From assembly GCF_026210795.1 (NCBI RefSeq), contig NC_089429.1, forward strand, positions 3,286,001 through 3,350,000: a stretch of DNA of 64,000 bases, in the 5' to 3' direction. The notes beneath the pieces are model-generated. The model searched no databases. It worked only from the letters and a program-made list of their open reading frames with translations, and had not been told where the DNA came from. Below, piece by piece: positions 33,480-44,608 of this stretch. Made by a program: the position numbers and the translations under genes. Every line of letters starts with the position of its first letter. The stretch's first letter is position 1. The DNA comes from Rhizophagus irregularis (taxonomy: Eukaryota; Glomeromycota; Glomeromycetes; Glomerales; Glomeraceae).

Positions 33480-35136
33480 GTAATTAATTCGATCTTAATT
33501 ATGATACTTTGTATATACACTGGTCAAAATTGATGCTATCGGGTACATATCGGGTACCTATATATCAGTGACTAATCAGATACATATCGGACATTTATTA
33601 CATATCGGGTACCCGATATGTAACATATCAAATATGCCTAAAAATCAGATTTCCGATATCTAAACGATTAGTCACTGATATGTAACACTGAATCAATCTT
33701 ACACATATCGGGTACCAATATGCAAAATATTTATTTATTGTATTTGTATTATATAATTCAAAGAGGTATATTAAAATTATTACTAAAAAAAGTATTTTAA
33801 TATTAAAGATAATCGTTTATTCATATAAAACCCCTTATTTTCAATTTTTTTTTATTTTTTCTGATATCACGAATAACTGACGAAAATATTAAAAATATAC
33901 ATATTTTATTTTAAAATTAATTGGATTGAATGTTCAAATTAATCTTACATACAACTTTATTTTAATCAATTCGTATAAATGCCAATTGATAAGAATAACC
34001 TAATAAAAGTATTTAATCATAATATTTAATTATTTTTATGTTTTTTTACCCCCTTTTTTTGCTTTTTTTGTTTTTTTTATTTTTTATTTTTTTATTTTCA
34101 TATTCATCGTTATGATATTCGTCACTTTCTTCATCTTGATCAGTATTATAATCATATGTTGGAATTTCATTTGTTGAACGATTAAATCTTTTAAGAGCCT
34201 CGTCGGTCAGACACCAATTTGGTGTATCCACTGGAGGCATACTTGTTGTTGTTTTACATCTTTGAACTCTTTTAATTTTAGAATTCGAGGTTTTTTCCTC
34301 AGTTTTTCAACGGTCGGATCAATCCGATCATGTAATAAACGCTGAAGCTTTAATAAATAATTACTATTAATAAATAAAATAAATAAAATAATCATAAATA
34401 TATAGTACATACTGCAGAAGAACGCCACCATGTTTTATATATATGAATTGACATTGTTTTTTCTTTAACAGCAGATTCTTCACCAATTATATCATTTTCT
34501 TCATCAGAATCAGTTTCCTCCCACTCCTCTGAATGATAACCAGATTCCTTAAGAATTCGTACAAGCTCCTTCTCCGGGTATCTACGAATGTATTTATCAT
34601 TATTTTCTATTAAATAGTTTGCCGCTTGAGCTCTTCTTTTTTTTTTCTATAATAATAAATAATTATAAAATTAAATAAAATTAACTAAATTCCCACTTCA
34701 TATTAATAAAATGGTTACTAATGTCCATAGTTCTTGAATTCTTCTTTAATCTCCTCCTATCCATTTTCACTTTGTCATCTCTTTGCTTCTTTATATTGCT
34801 TACACGATGGCGTGAACACCAACGTCCATGTAACATCTTTAAGATATCACTATTCGAAACATTATACTTTTTGTTGACTAACTTATAAAGCGGTGGAAGT
34901 AATTTTGTAATTATATTTTCTTTTTCTTTCAACCACGTACGATCGCTATCGATCTCATATATATCCTTAAATTCAGAATCTACCCAGATAAAGACTTCTT
35001 TCTATAAATAATAAATAAACGTAAATATTTGGGAAAATTCAATGACAGATAATAAAAAAATACTTACTTTAATTGTTCGATACATATTTTGATTCAAATG
35101 AATAGCATTGTCTGACAAGGATGAAGATGAATAGGT

Positions 35137-35712
35137 TGTAATAACTGAAAATATAATAAATAAATGACGCAGTAAATCCTGTGGCGCAGTAGGTCACATG
35201 ATATGGTTACACAAGAAGAAATGGTTGGGAATACAAAAGTCACGTGACAAGTCACATGGCGCAGTAAATGACGGATAAACATTTAGCCGATGGATAAATA
35301 ATTAGCCAATAAAATTATATTTATAGTTTAGTTTAGTGTAACAAGAAAGTCATATGATAATACATCTTTTATTTCTTATTATTCTTAGAATTTTGATAGA
35401 GAGAAAGAGTAGTAGATAGTAGAAATGATTTTCTTAAAATGTATAAATACAAGTGGATTTCGATAGGAAATTCCGCAGTTCAATTTTTGAAAAAAAAATA
35501 AAATTTTTAATTCGCCTTTAATAAAAACTAACACATTCTTTTTGCCTTTTTCTTATGAGTAAAAAGTGCCACATTAATTATTTTAATTAATGGTTTATTA
35601 ATGTTTTGTAACTAAATTTTATTTTAAACCAAGCATAGATATTATACGAACTCAACACGTCGGTGGCAACATACGATATTTTATCTTAATATCCTATGGG
35701 CGGCGTGTCACA
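35137..35712 (+). repeat. 5' LTR of the Gypsy element
   Basis: Begins TGTAATAACTGAAAATAT and ends GGGCGGCGTGTCACA. It has three GGCGCAGTA-type words near the start (GTGGCGCAGTAGGTCACATG). It is identical in length to the 3' LTR and carries the element's promoter by definition. Confidence 0.95.
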
Positions 35713-35716
35713 TTTT

Positions 35717-35734
35717 TGGTGCATGCTCACGAGA
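35717..35734 (+). other. Putative primer-binding site
   Basis: TGGTGCATGCTCACGAGA starts 4 bases after the 5' LTR; TGG would pair with the CCA end of a tRNA. The primer tRNA cannot be named from the sequence. Confidence 0.45.
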
Positions 35735-35834
35735 AAATAAAAGATTGTTGTCTTCATACAAAATCTAAATAAGAAATAAAAGAAAAGTATATGAGAAAAT
35801 GAAAGAAAAAATTTGTAAAATTGATAAGAAAGGA

Positions 35835-35995
35835 AAGATGATATGAGAAATCATCAAAGAAATATAAGAAAGGAAAGATGATATGAGAAATCATCAAAGA
35901 AATATAAGAAAGGAAAGATGATATGAGAAATCATCAAAGAAATATAAGAAAGGAAGGATGATATGTAAAATCATCAAAGAAATGATAAGATAAGG
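35835..35995 (+). repeat. 40-bp tandem repeat in the Gypsy leader
   Basis: About four copies of a 40-bp unit (GATATGAGAAATCATCAAAG / AAATATAAGAAAGGAAAGAT), nearly identical. It lies in the untranslated leader between the primer-binding site and gag. Confidence 0.85.
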
Positions 35996-36330
35996 AAGAC
36001 TTATCTGAAATATGAGAAAAATGTTACTATATATGAAAAAGGATATAGTAAAAGTAATATTATGAAAAAGGAATATTACGGAATATATGAGAAATGAAAT
36101 ATACGATATATTGAAAAAGTATATATCAAAAAGATGAATGAAATATTCAAGATAAAAAGAAAAAGATTTAAAAATTGAATGAAAATAAAAATTTATAATA
36201 AGAAAATATTAATGAATTATAAAATGAAATGCGAGAAATAAAATAATATGAAATAGATTTGAAATAAATATTTTGGAAGTTAATATAAGAAAAAGATTAA
36301 AAGTCATTAAAAGTTTAATGTTGTGTATGG

Positions 36331-36413
36331 AACTGGGAGGACCCAGTATAAATAAGCCTTTGTTGTTGATCATATTAGTCTGACACTGGGCGGCCCCAGT
36401 TATAAATAATCCC
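36331..36413 (+). promoter_or_regulatory. Duplicated CTGGGxGGxCCCAG-TATAAATA box
   Basis: Two copies of an imperfect palindrome joined to TATAAATAA occur 53 bp apart (36333-36357 and 36386-36413). It could be a promoter, an RNA hairpin or a packaging structure in the leader. The function is a guess; the repeat itself is clear. Confidence 0.4.
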
Positions 36414-36659
36414 TAGCCCTTGATCGCAGTTTATTTGCGCAAGATATAGAAAGTTTATAAAATCGTGATTATAGATTATAAATTATATTATAGAATGTAT
36501 AAAGAAATTATAGAATCAAAGCTGGAACTTTGAAAATATTAAAATTTAAATTGTATTTTAAAAGAAGTAAAAGATAAAATAGTAATTTAAATGATGATAA
36601 AAATTTTATAAAATATAAATAAAAGTGAAATTATGAAATGTTTAAATAAATAAAAAAAA

Positions 36660-39600
36660 ATGTCTGATATATATGATGAGTTAGAAGAGATTAAGAATAG
36701 ACATGAAATAGAGAAACATAATGAACTAAGAAAGGAATATCAAGTAGACCCTTCATGTCTAAAATGTTATAGTACTGATGAAATAGAGATAGGAGATTGG
36801 TTTAAAAGATTTTGGAAGATTTTTCAAAAAGTAATATTAGAAGCGATGAGTTATAACAGAAATACATATATGAAATTAATGGAGTACATAGTACTAACAA
36901 AAAAGGATGAGGAAGAAAGTTATTCATCTAGTAGAAAGAAAAGAAATAAAGAATTTGAGAAAATAAGAAAAGAAGGAGAAAAACTGTTAGATATAGTTGT
37001 AAGGTCAATTAGGTATAGGAATAAACCAGATTATAGAAAAATAGGAATTATATCGGTAATAAAAGTAATATGTGAACATTACATACTGAGTGAAGATAAT
37101 GAGTATATATTAGACGACCGAACAGAAGAAAATTTATTAGGAAATAAGGAATTGTTAACATATAGATATATTATAGAAGATAACGAATTAGATATAAGAT
37201 TTGCAAAATTTGAAGAATGGTTAGAAAAAATAGAATCAGTAACTATTAAGAATAAAGGATATGGTACTATGAAAAATTTTAAAGAAATATTACATTTAGA
37301 AGAAAATATTGCAGAAGAAGAAAATAGAGAGAAAATCAAGAAGTTTCAGAAAAGTATAACATATCAATGGTGGGATGGAAATAAATATCCAAAACCATGG
37401 ATGAATGATGATTTAACAGATAAGATAATAGAGAAAATTGTAGAAACAAAAGGTTTTGTTGAAGAACAAAGTGACGTAGGAGAACTAGAAAGTTCAGATG
37501 ATTTAGGAGAATCAAGTTCAAATGAAGGAGATGAACATATAGAAAGAATATACAGAAATTATTGGTTAGAGAATGGTTATGAAATTGATATTGAAGAAAT
37601 AAGACGAATAATAAATTTTAAAGTAGAATATGAAATAATAAAAACTAAAGAATTTATGAGTTTTTACAAAACTATTGAAGAATTAGATGATAAAGGAATA
37701 GAAGAAGAATTAAGAATATGGCATTATATGTATACAATAGAATGTCCAACGTGTAATAAAATAATATTAAAGAAAGAAGCAATAGAAGCGGTAGAATACA
37801 ACAAAGAATTTATAGAAAGAATATGTAAAAGTTGTTATGAAAAAGAATTAGAAAATGTAAAAGATGAGAATGAATTAGATGATGAAACAGAAATAGAGAA
37901 AAGACTAGAACAGTTAAAAAATCTAATCAAAGTTTTAGAAATTGAAGTTTCCGATGGAGAATTATTAAGATTAATGAGTATGGGATATAGAAATGTTGAT
38001 ATATTAAGTGCAGACTTTATAAGAAAATTTCAAGAATATAAAAATGAATCAGAAAAAGAAATAAAGAGAATATTAGACGAATATTTAAAGAAATTTGAAA
38101 TTGAAGAAAGTGAAGAAGAAGTTGAAGAAGAAAATGATGATACAGATAATTCGGAAAAGATTGGAGAAATATTAGATCCAGAAGAATATGAGATTCGGGA
38201 AGAAAATACTGAAGATTTTAATAAAAATGAATTTGAGAATGAAAATGAAAATGTTATAAATACAGGAGGTTTTGGTTTGAATCAAAATTCAGATTCGAAT
38301 AATTTATTGAATATTAAAGATTCTGATAACGAAAGTGAAATATCTGATTATAATTTACAAGATTTATTTCAAGAAAATATATTATTAAATATGGCAACAG
38401 AAGCACAAATAAGAAGAATAGTAGAAAATGTTACAGGACTCGCACCTAATGCATTAGATAATGCATTAGGAGCAGGACAAACTTTATTAGATAGAATTCA
38501 AACTGCAGGAATGGGAGGAATAGTAGGTATGCCAACTTTTAGTGGAAAAGAAGATGAAGATGTTAACGATTGGATTAGACAATTTGAAGTAGCATTTACA
38601 GTAAGTGGAAGAACAGAAGGAAATGTTGGAGGAGGTGTATGTAGTCAAAATAAAGCAAATGTAGCAATAACATGTTTAAGAGGAACCGCATTACAATGGT
38701 ATAATGAAGAAAAAGAAAGAGTAGCAGCTAATTTAGTAAACTGGTGTGATCATAACGATGATAGAAATTTGAAAAACAAATTAATTAATAGATTTACTAG
38801 AGAAGATGTTAAAAGAAGAAAAATGATGGAATTGACAAGAACTAAACAAGAAAAAAAATGAAAGTGTTGAAGAGTATACTAGAAGATTTAGATCAATATT
38901 AAGAATTGCAACTAGAGGTCAAGCATTACATGATATGTATCAAGTAAATTATTATATTCAAGGGTTAGAACCTACATTAGGGTACCAAGTTAGAAGAAGT
39001 AGTCCAACGAATTTAAATGATGCAATTAATACAGCAAGAAGAGAAGAAGAAGCTAAAAATGAATTGATAATGAAAACAACAGGTGTAAATATAGAACAAA
39101 TAAGACAGGAAAAGAATATAGAAGAAATTTTAAAAGAAGAAACGAATAAAAAAGAAGAGAATGAAATATATAAGAAAATGCAAAAACCAGTTAATGAAAA
39201 AGATATTGATGAATTAAGTAAAGCGTTAGAACAGTTCAGAGCAGAAAAAATAGCTATGGAAGAAACGTTAAATGAAATAAAAAATCAACAAAGAAGAAAT
39301 ATAAATAGAAATACAAATACAAGAAATGCAAGGATCATGAGATGCTATGAATGCAATGAAGTAGGTCATATAAGACCAGAATGTCCACAATTAAGACAAA
39401 GAAATAATTATAGAACGCAAAATAATTTTAATAGGAATAATAATGAAAGAAGAAATAATAATAATAATAATAGAAATATAAATTTAATGGATCACGAAAG
39501 ATATTATGATAATAATAGATATAATGATAATGAATATTATAATAATCACGAAATATATAATTATGAAAAAGAAATATTTCCAACTTTAAGAAGTGGTAGA

Positions 39601-39996
39601 AAATATGGAAGAGATTTAGATAATGACTATAATGAAATGGAAATTGAAGATGTCCCAATACCACCAAAAAGAGAATATGATATGAAAATGGATATTGATG
39701 GTGAAAGAAAAGGAGGATTTTCTAATAAAGAAGATAGAGATAAAGCATATCAATCAAGAAGAAGACATAACCGATGTGAAAGATGTGGAGTAACAGGTCA
39801 TTTTATAAGAGAATGTCCAAACCCAGGAATGAAAAGAGGAAATAAAAATATTAGAGTACGAGTTAATGTACCACCAGAAAAATATGTAATGGATATGTAT
39901 AATGAAAAAGCGAATATAACATATGGACAAATTTACAATGAAAATCCAAAATTTAGAAGAATAGCTAGAAATTATAATGAAGATGATAATGCATGA
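36660..39996 (+). CDS. Gypsy gag with long N-terminal extension, frame break inside
   Basis: The frame 36660-38861 begins with ~577 residues of acidic, charged sequence containing a paired CxxC (ECPTC ... RICKSC). The retrotransposon-gag domain starts at MATEAQIRRIVENVTG (ATG at 38391), with TFSGKEDEDVNDWIRQFE. It runs out of frame at a run of eight A (38851-38858) followed by TGA. The rest of the domain (VEEYTRRFRSILRIA, YYIQGLEP) and two CCHC knuckles (CYECNEVGHIRPEC, CERCGVTGHFIREC) continue in the -1 frame to 39996. The break site reads GAA AAA AAA, a possible -1 slippery heptamer, but a one-base insertion is equally good. Gag forms the particle and binds RNA. Confidence 0.85.
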
Positions 39997-40050
39997 CTAC
40001 ACTCGGACCAACAAATAAAAAGTGCAGATAATAAAAGTGAAACTAGAGCA

Positions 40051-40563
40051 ATGAGAAGTGAAGTTATAATAAAAGGAAAATTAGTATCAATAATAATAGA
40101 TTCAGGAGCATCAGTTAGTTTAATATCAGATAGATTAAGAAAAGAATTAAATATTCCAATAATAGAAAAGAGTGATATTAGATTTATAATGGCTAATGGA
40201 ACAAGAGTTGCATCAAAAGGAAAAATAGAAATAACAATAGAAATAAATGAAAATACAAAAATGAAAATAATTATGGACGTAATTGAATCAGTAGAAAAAG
40301 AATTAATATTAGGAAATGATGTGTTAAGAGAAAAGAAAGGAATAATAGATTATAATGAAAAGATATTAATATTAAGAGAAGATGGAAAAGATATTGAAAT
40401 ACCAATAGAATATGAAAATAATGACGAAAATATTAATGACGATAATGATAGTGATGATAGTGAAGATGATGATAGTGAAAATGAATATGAAGAAACAAGT
40501 GAACGAGAAATATATTTAATAAATAATGAAGAAAAAGGACATATTATAGAGGAAAACTACTAG
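40051..40563 (+). CDS. Gypsy aspartic protease
   Basis: Retropepsin fold: flap-side start VIIKGKLVSIIIDSGASVSL with the catalytic DSGA triad, IMANGTRVASKG, and ELILGNDVLREKKGIIDY as the second conserved strand (LGxD). It is followed by a strongly acidic tail (DDNDSDDSEDDDSENEYEE). It matures gag and pol. It is an open frame of 170 codons ending 32 bases before the RT frame; in most Gypsy elements it is fused to pol, so the stop at 40561-40563 may be a defect or a frame-change point. Confidence 0.85.
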   Translation: MRSEVIIKGKLVSIIIDSGASVSLISDRLRKELNIPIIEKSDIRFIMANGTRVASKGKIEITIEINENTKMKIIMDVIESVEKELILGNDVLREKKGIIDYNEKILILREDGKDIEIPIEYENNDENINDDNDSDDSEDDDSENEYEETSEREIYLINNEEKGHIIEENY

Positions 40564-40595
40564 GTCTTGGCCATAATAATGGAGAGACATTAAAG

Positions 40596-42023
40596 ATGCA
40601 CAAAGATTGGACAGACGAAATAAAATATAAAGATTTAGAGAAATTACAAGAGAAAGAATTAAAAGATTTAGTTAAAGAATACGAAGATATTTGTATATAT
40701 GGGGATAAGAAAATAAGTAAAACAAATATAATAGAATGTAATATAAGATTGAAAGATGAAACGCCAATAAATCAAAAAGCATATAGAGAAAGTACAGAAA
40801 ATAGAGAAATAATAAAAAGAGAAATAGATAAAATGTTAAAAGAAGGAATAATACAAGAATCATGTAGTCCATGGTCGTCACCAGTAGTAATAGTAAATAA
40901 GAAGACAGGAGATAAAAGATTTTGTATAGATTTTAGAAAAATAAATCAAATGACTATAACAGACGCATACCCTTTGCCAAGGATAGACGACTTATTAGAA
41001 AAATTTAGAGTAGCAAAATGGTTTACAACAATTAATTTAGCAAGTGGATATTGGCAAATAGAGATGAAAGGAGAAGATAAAGAAAAGACAGCATTTATTT
41101 GTAGTCAAGGACTATACGAATTTAATGTTATGCCGTTTGGATTAAAAAACGCACCGGCAATATTTCAAAGAACAATGAATAAAATATTTAAAGAATATTT
41201 AGATAAATTTATGAACGTATATATAGATGATATTATAATATATTCGAAAAATTGGAACGAACATTTACAACATATAAAGATAGTATTAGAAGAATTAAGA
41301 AAAGCGGATATGATGTTAAAATTAAAGAAATGTGAATGGGCGAAAAAGAATGTAGAATATTTAGGACATATAGTAGGAACAGATGGATTAAAACCAGATA
41401 ATAAGAAAATAGAGAAGATTAAAAATTTAAAACCGCCAAAGAATATCAAACAAATAAGAGAAATAAATGGATTATGTTCATATTATAGAAAATTTGTGAA
41501 AGGATATTCAAAAATAGTAAAACCAATAATGGAATTAACGAGAAAGAATGTTCCTTTTGTATGGACAGATAAACAACAAAAAGCATTAGAAGAATTAAAA
41601 GAAAAATTAATAAATTATCCGATATTACAACATCCAAATTTTGAAAAAGAATTTATATTAATAACAGATGCATCAGGAGAAGGATTAGGAGCTATATTAG
41701 AACAATTAGATGAAAATAATAGAGAAATAGTTATTAGTTATGCAAGTAGAAGTTTAGTAAATGCAGAAAAGAGATATCCGATAACAGAATTAGAATGTTT
41801 AGCAGTATTTTGGGGAATAAAATATTTTCATAAATATTTATTTGGAAGAAAATTTAAAGTAATAACAGACCATGCAGCATTAAAAGGATTTATAAGTACA
41901 TCAAAAGTTCCTAAAGGAAGAAGAGGAAGATGGATGATGGAATTACAACAATATGATTTTGAGATAATACATAGACCAGGAAAAGAAAATAAGAATGCTG
42001 ATGCGATGTCAAGGTTAATATGA
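40596..42023 (+). CDS. Gypsy reverse transcriptase and RNase H
   Basis: 475 codons. RT motifs are SPWSSPVVIVNKKTGDKRFC, DFRKIN, YPLPRIDDLL, TINLASGYWQIEM, FNVMPFGLKNAPAIFQ, YIDDIIIYS, and LKLKKCEWAKKNVEYLGHIV. RNase H follows with LITDASGEGLGAIL, RYPITELECLAV and VITDHAALKGF. It copies the element's RNA into DNA. In the first catalytic motif the usual Asp (TIDLxSGY) is Asn (AAT at 41032-41034), which should abolish polymerisation; YIDD is intact. It ends at TGA 42021-42023. Confidence 0.95.
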   Translation: MHKDWTDEIKYKDLEKLQEKELKDLVKEYEDICIYGDKKISKTNIIECNIRLKDETPINQKAYRESTENREIIKREIDKMLKEGIIQESCSPWSSPVVIVNKKTGDKRFCIDFRKINQMTITDAYPLPRIDDLLEKFRVAKWFTTINLASGYWQIEMKGEDKEKTAFICSQGLYEFNVMPFGLKNAPAIFQRTMNKIFKEYLDKFMNVYIDDIIIYSKNWNEHLQHIKIVLEELRKADMMLKLKKCEWAKKNVEYLGHIVGTDGLKPDNKKIEKIKNLKPPKNIKQIREINGLCSYYRKFVKGYSKIVKPIMELTRKNVPFVWTDKQQKALEELKEKLINYPILQHPNFEKEFILITDASGEGLGAILEQLDENNREIVISYASRSLVNAEKRYPITELECLAVFWGIKYFHKYLFGRKFKVITDHAALKGFISTSKVPKGRRGRWMMELQQYDFEIIHRPGKENKNADAMSRLI

Positions 42024-42221
42024 GAAAGATAAAAGTTTAGAAAATAATAAATAGTAATGAATAACGAGATAAATAAAATTAAAAAATGGTTGAAAGAATA
42101 GGATTAGAAATATATATATTTATAATTCATACAAATATAAATTATCATTGCATATTATTTGAAGATAAAGAAATAAAATTTATTTTACCATTTGAAAACG
42201 AAATAGAAAATTTATTAACAA
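42024..42221 (+). other. Broken linker between RNase H and integrase
   Basis: 198 bases with stops in all forward frames. The upstream and downstream frames are in the same phase, so this is probably a decayed connection of one pol frame; no domain is lost that I can identify. Confidence 0.5.
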
Positions 42222-43445
42222 ATGGATGAAAAAGAATATGATAAAATTGTAAAGAATATAGAAAAAGAAGAAAAATACGTACAAGAAAATGGAGTTTTAT
42301 ATAAAATTAAAGATGAAAATAAATTTAGAGTAATAAGAAGATTTGAATTAGAAGGAATAATGTATATGATGCATGATCATGAATTATCAGCACATTTTGG
42401 GATTCAAGCTACATATGAAAAAGTAAAGGAAAAATATTGGTGGAAGAATATGAAACGAGATGTAGAAAAATATGTAAAAAGTTGTGATAATTGTCAAAGA
42501 AGAAATAATTCACAAGGGTTACATGAATTACATCCAATAGAAGTAAAAGAACCTTTTCATATGATTGGAATAGATGTAATAGGACCATTACCAAGAACAG
42601 AAGAAGGAAATAAATATATAGTAGTAGCAATAGATTTCTTTACGAAATGGCCAGAAGCAAAAGCAATAAAAGAAGCAAATGCAAAAGAAATATCAAAATT
42701 CATTTATGAAGAAATAATTTGTCGACATGGATGTCCAAAGAAAATACTTACAGATAATGGATCGGAATTTAATAATCAATTAACTAAAAATCTTACAGAA
42801 AAATTTAATGTTCAACATAAATTCTCGACTCCTTATCACCCTAAAACAAATGGATTAGTAGAACGATTTAATAAAACATTAATAGAATCATTGGCGAAAT
42901 TAGTAAAAGAAAAGTTAACGATATATAGAAATAGAGAATATGAAGATAAAAATTGGGATCAAAGAATAGCACCAATATTGTTTGCATATAGAAGTAAAAT
43001 ACAGAAATCAAGTAAAATGACACCATTTTATTTGACTTATGGAAGAAGAGTAATATTACCGAATGATGAAGAAGTTAAAGGAATTACAATGATTAAAAGA
43101 ATAGAACATATAATAGAAGAATTACCAATAAAAAGACATGAAGCAAAGAAGAATATTGAAAAAGCACAAGAACAACAAAAGAAATATCATGACAAAATTG
43201 GAAAACGAAAACAAAACTTTCAAATAGGAGATAAAGTATTATACTTTGATGCGGCGAAATACAAAACACATACAGGAAAACTAGAAGAAAAATGGAAGGG
43301 ACCGTATTATATACGTGAAGTAATAATAAATGGATCGTACAAAATTAAAGAATTAAATGGAAGAATTTTAAGAAGACCAGTAAATGGAGAATTATTAAAG
43401 GAATATTTTGATAGAGAAATATTTGAACCATATATAGTAATATAA
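42222..43445 (+). CDS. Gypsy integrase
   Basis: 407 codons. HHCC zinc domain (HDHELSAHFGIQATYEKVKE ... CDNCQRR). Catalytic core DDE: IGIDVIGPLPRTEEG (first D), ILTDNGSEFNN (second D), TPYHPKTNGLVERFNKTL (E). C-terminal GPY/F-type module (KWKGPYYIREVIINGSYKIK). It inserts the cDNA and leaves the AGGT duplication seen here. The frame is intact, which contrasts with the defects in gag and RT. Confidence 0.95.
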   Translation: MDEKEYDKIVKNIEKEEKYVQENGVLYKIKDENKFRVIRRFELEGIMYMMHDHELSAHFGIQATYEKVKEKYWWKNMKRDVEKYVKSCDNCQRRNNSQGLHELHPIEVKEPFHMIGIDVIGPLPRTEEGNKYIVVAIDFFTKWPEAKAIKEANAKEISKFIYEEIICRHGCPKKILTDNGSEFNNQLTKNLTEKFNVQHKFSTPYHPKTNGLVERFNKTLIESLAKLVKEKLTIYRNREYEDKNWDQRIAPILFAYRSKIQKSSKMTPFYLTYGRRVILPNDEEVKGITMIKRIEHIIEELPIKRHEAKKNIEKAQEQQKKYHDKIGKRKQNFQIGDKVLYFDAAKYKTHTGKLEEKWKGPYYIREVIINGSYKIKELNGRILRRPVNGELLKEYFDREIFEPYIVI

Positions 43446-43494
43446 TAAGTTTGAGACCCGAATTCGATTCTTAATTTATGGGACATAAATTTTT

Positions 43495-43509
43495 TAAGAG
43501 GAGGATAAA
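43495..43509 (+). other. Polypurine tract
   Basis: AAGAGGAGGATAAA lies directly before the 3' LTR, where the plus-strand primer is expected in LTR retrotransposons. Confidence 0.7.
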
Positions 43510-44085
43510 TGTAATAACTGAAAATATAATAAATAAATGACGCAGTAAATCCTGTGGCGCAGTAGGTCACATGATATGGTTACACAAGAAGAAATGGTTG
43601 GGAATACAAAAGTCACGTGACAAGTCACATGGCGCAGTAAATGACGGATAAACATTTAGCCGATGGATAAATAATTAGCCAATAAAATTATATTTATAGT
43701 TTAGTTTAGTGTAACAAGAAAGTCATATGATAATACATCTTTTATTTCTTATTATTCTTAGAATTTTGATAGAGAGAAAGAGTAGTAGATAGTAGAAATG
43801 ATTTTCTTAAAATGTATAAATACAAGTGGATTTCGATAGGAAATTCCGCAGTTCAATTTTTGAAAAAAAAATAAAATTTTTAATTCGCCTTTAATAAAAA
43901 CTAACACATTCTTTTTGCCTTTTTCTTATGAGTAAAAAGTGCCACATTAATTATTTTAATTAATGGTTTATTAATGTTTTGTAACTAAATTTTATTTTAA
44001 ACCAAGCATAGATATTATACGAACTCAACACGTCAGTGGCAACATACGATATTTTATCTTAATATCCTATGGGCGGCATGTCACA
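43510..44085 (+). repeat. 3' LTR of the Gypsy element
   Basis: 576 bp, the same start (TGTAATAACTG) and the same end apart from GGCATGTCACA for GGCGTGTCACA. It is followed by the AGGT duplication and the Ser-rich start of the accessory gene. Confidence 0.95.
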
Positions 44086-44128
44086 AGGTAGAAGATGATG
44101 AGGAAGATTCTTGATCACTATCCATCAT

Positions 44129-44608
44129 TGCCTACTTTGATTGCTTTGATTGAGAAGAGGAATTTGTGAAAAAAGATTTGTGAGCAAATTTATAGATTTC
44201 GAAGTTGTTGAGATTTGACTACGCGAATGAGTAACGCGAGATACGCGAATGAGTGATGCAAGATATGCGAACTTGATTTTAAAAAACTGCATGCGAATCT
44301 GATCCAAAAGAATAATTAAACGTTTATTTTATTTTACCAAAAACGCGAAACTGATTTTGAAATAGGAATTAAACGCAAAACTAATCTTAATCTTAAGGAA
44401 GAATTGAACGTGTATCTGATCCTAAAAGAAAGGTTGAACACGAAATTGAAGAATTGAACGTGAACTTGTTCCTGATCCTAAAAAAGTGATTGAAGAACCT
44501 GATTTTGGAAAAATTGAATTGATAATTTTTTTGAAAATTTTTTAATAAGCGTATTTCATTTAAGTAATTGTAACCTTAACTTTCTTAGCTATTTCATAAA
44601 ATACAAAA
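44129..44608. promoter_or_regulatory. Divergent spacer between accessory gene and TNP2
   Basis: About 480 bases between two divergent starts. It has short direct repeats: ACGCGAATGAGT (twice, with ACGCGAGATACGCGAAT) and GAATTGAACGTG with CTGATCCTAAAA (three degenerate copies). It probably holds both promoters of the element. No named motif is recognised. Confidence 0.45.

Larger units (their letters stand above)
35137..44085 (+). mobile_element. Ty3/Gypsy LTR retrotransposon, complete and young
   Basis: 8,949 bp with 576-bp LTRs (TG...CA) and a 4-bp duplication AGGT (35133-35136, 44086-44089). The order gag, protease, reverse transcriptase-RNase H, integrase is that of Ty3/Gypsy (Metaviridae). 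The LTRs differ at only two positions by my reading (near 35662/44035 and 35705/44078), both G in the left and A in the right, at CpG. The insertion is in exon 1 of the accessory gene. Coding defects noted below suggest that this copy is not autonomous. Confidence 0.95.
34046..44128 (-). pseudogene. CACTG-element accessory gene, split by the Gypsy element
   Basis: The gene starts at ATG 44128-44126 with a Ser-rich N terminus (MMDSDQESSSSSST), is interrupted at 44086/35136 by the retrotransposon, and continues YSSSSLSDNAIHLNQNMYR to a GTAAGT donor at 35067. Exon 2 starts at 35001 (KEVFIWVDSEFKDIYEID ... LHGRWCSRHRVSNIKKQRD). Exon 3 (~34647-34410) has NNDKYIRRYPEKELVRILKE, GYHSEEWEETDSDEEND and YKTWWRSSA. 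Exon 4 has IDPTVEKLRKKPRILK and PPVDTPNWCLTDEALKRF, then an acidic/lysine tail ending at 34046. Runs of A have changed length (A10 instead of A9 at the exon 3 start, one A lost near 34285). Function is unknown; its divergent pairing with TNP2 suggests a TNPA-like partner. Confidence 0.65.
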
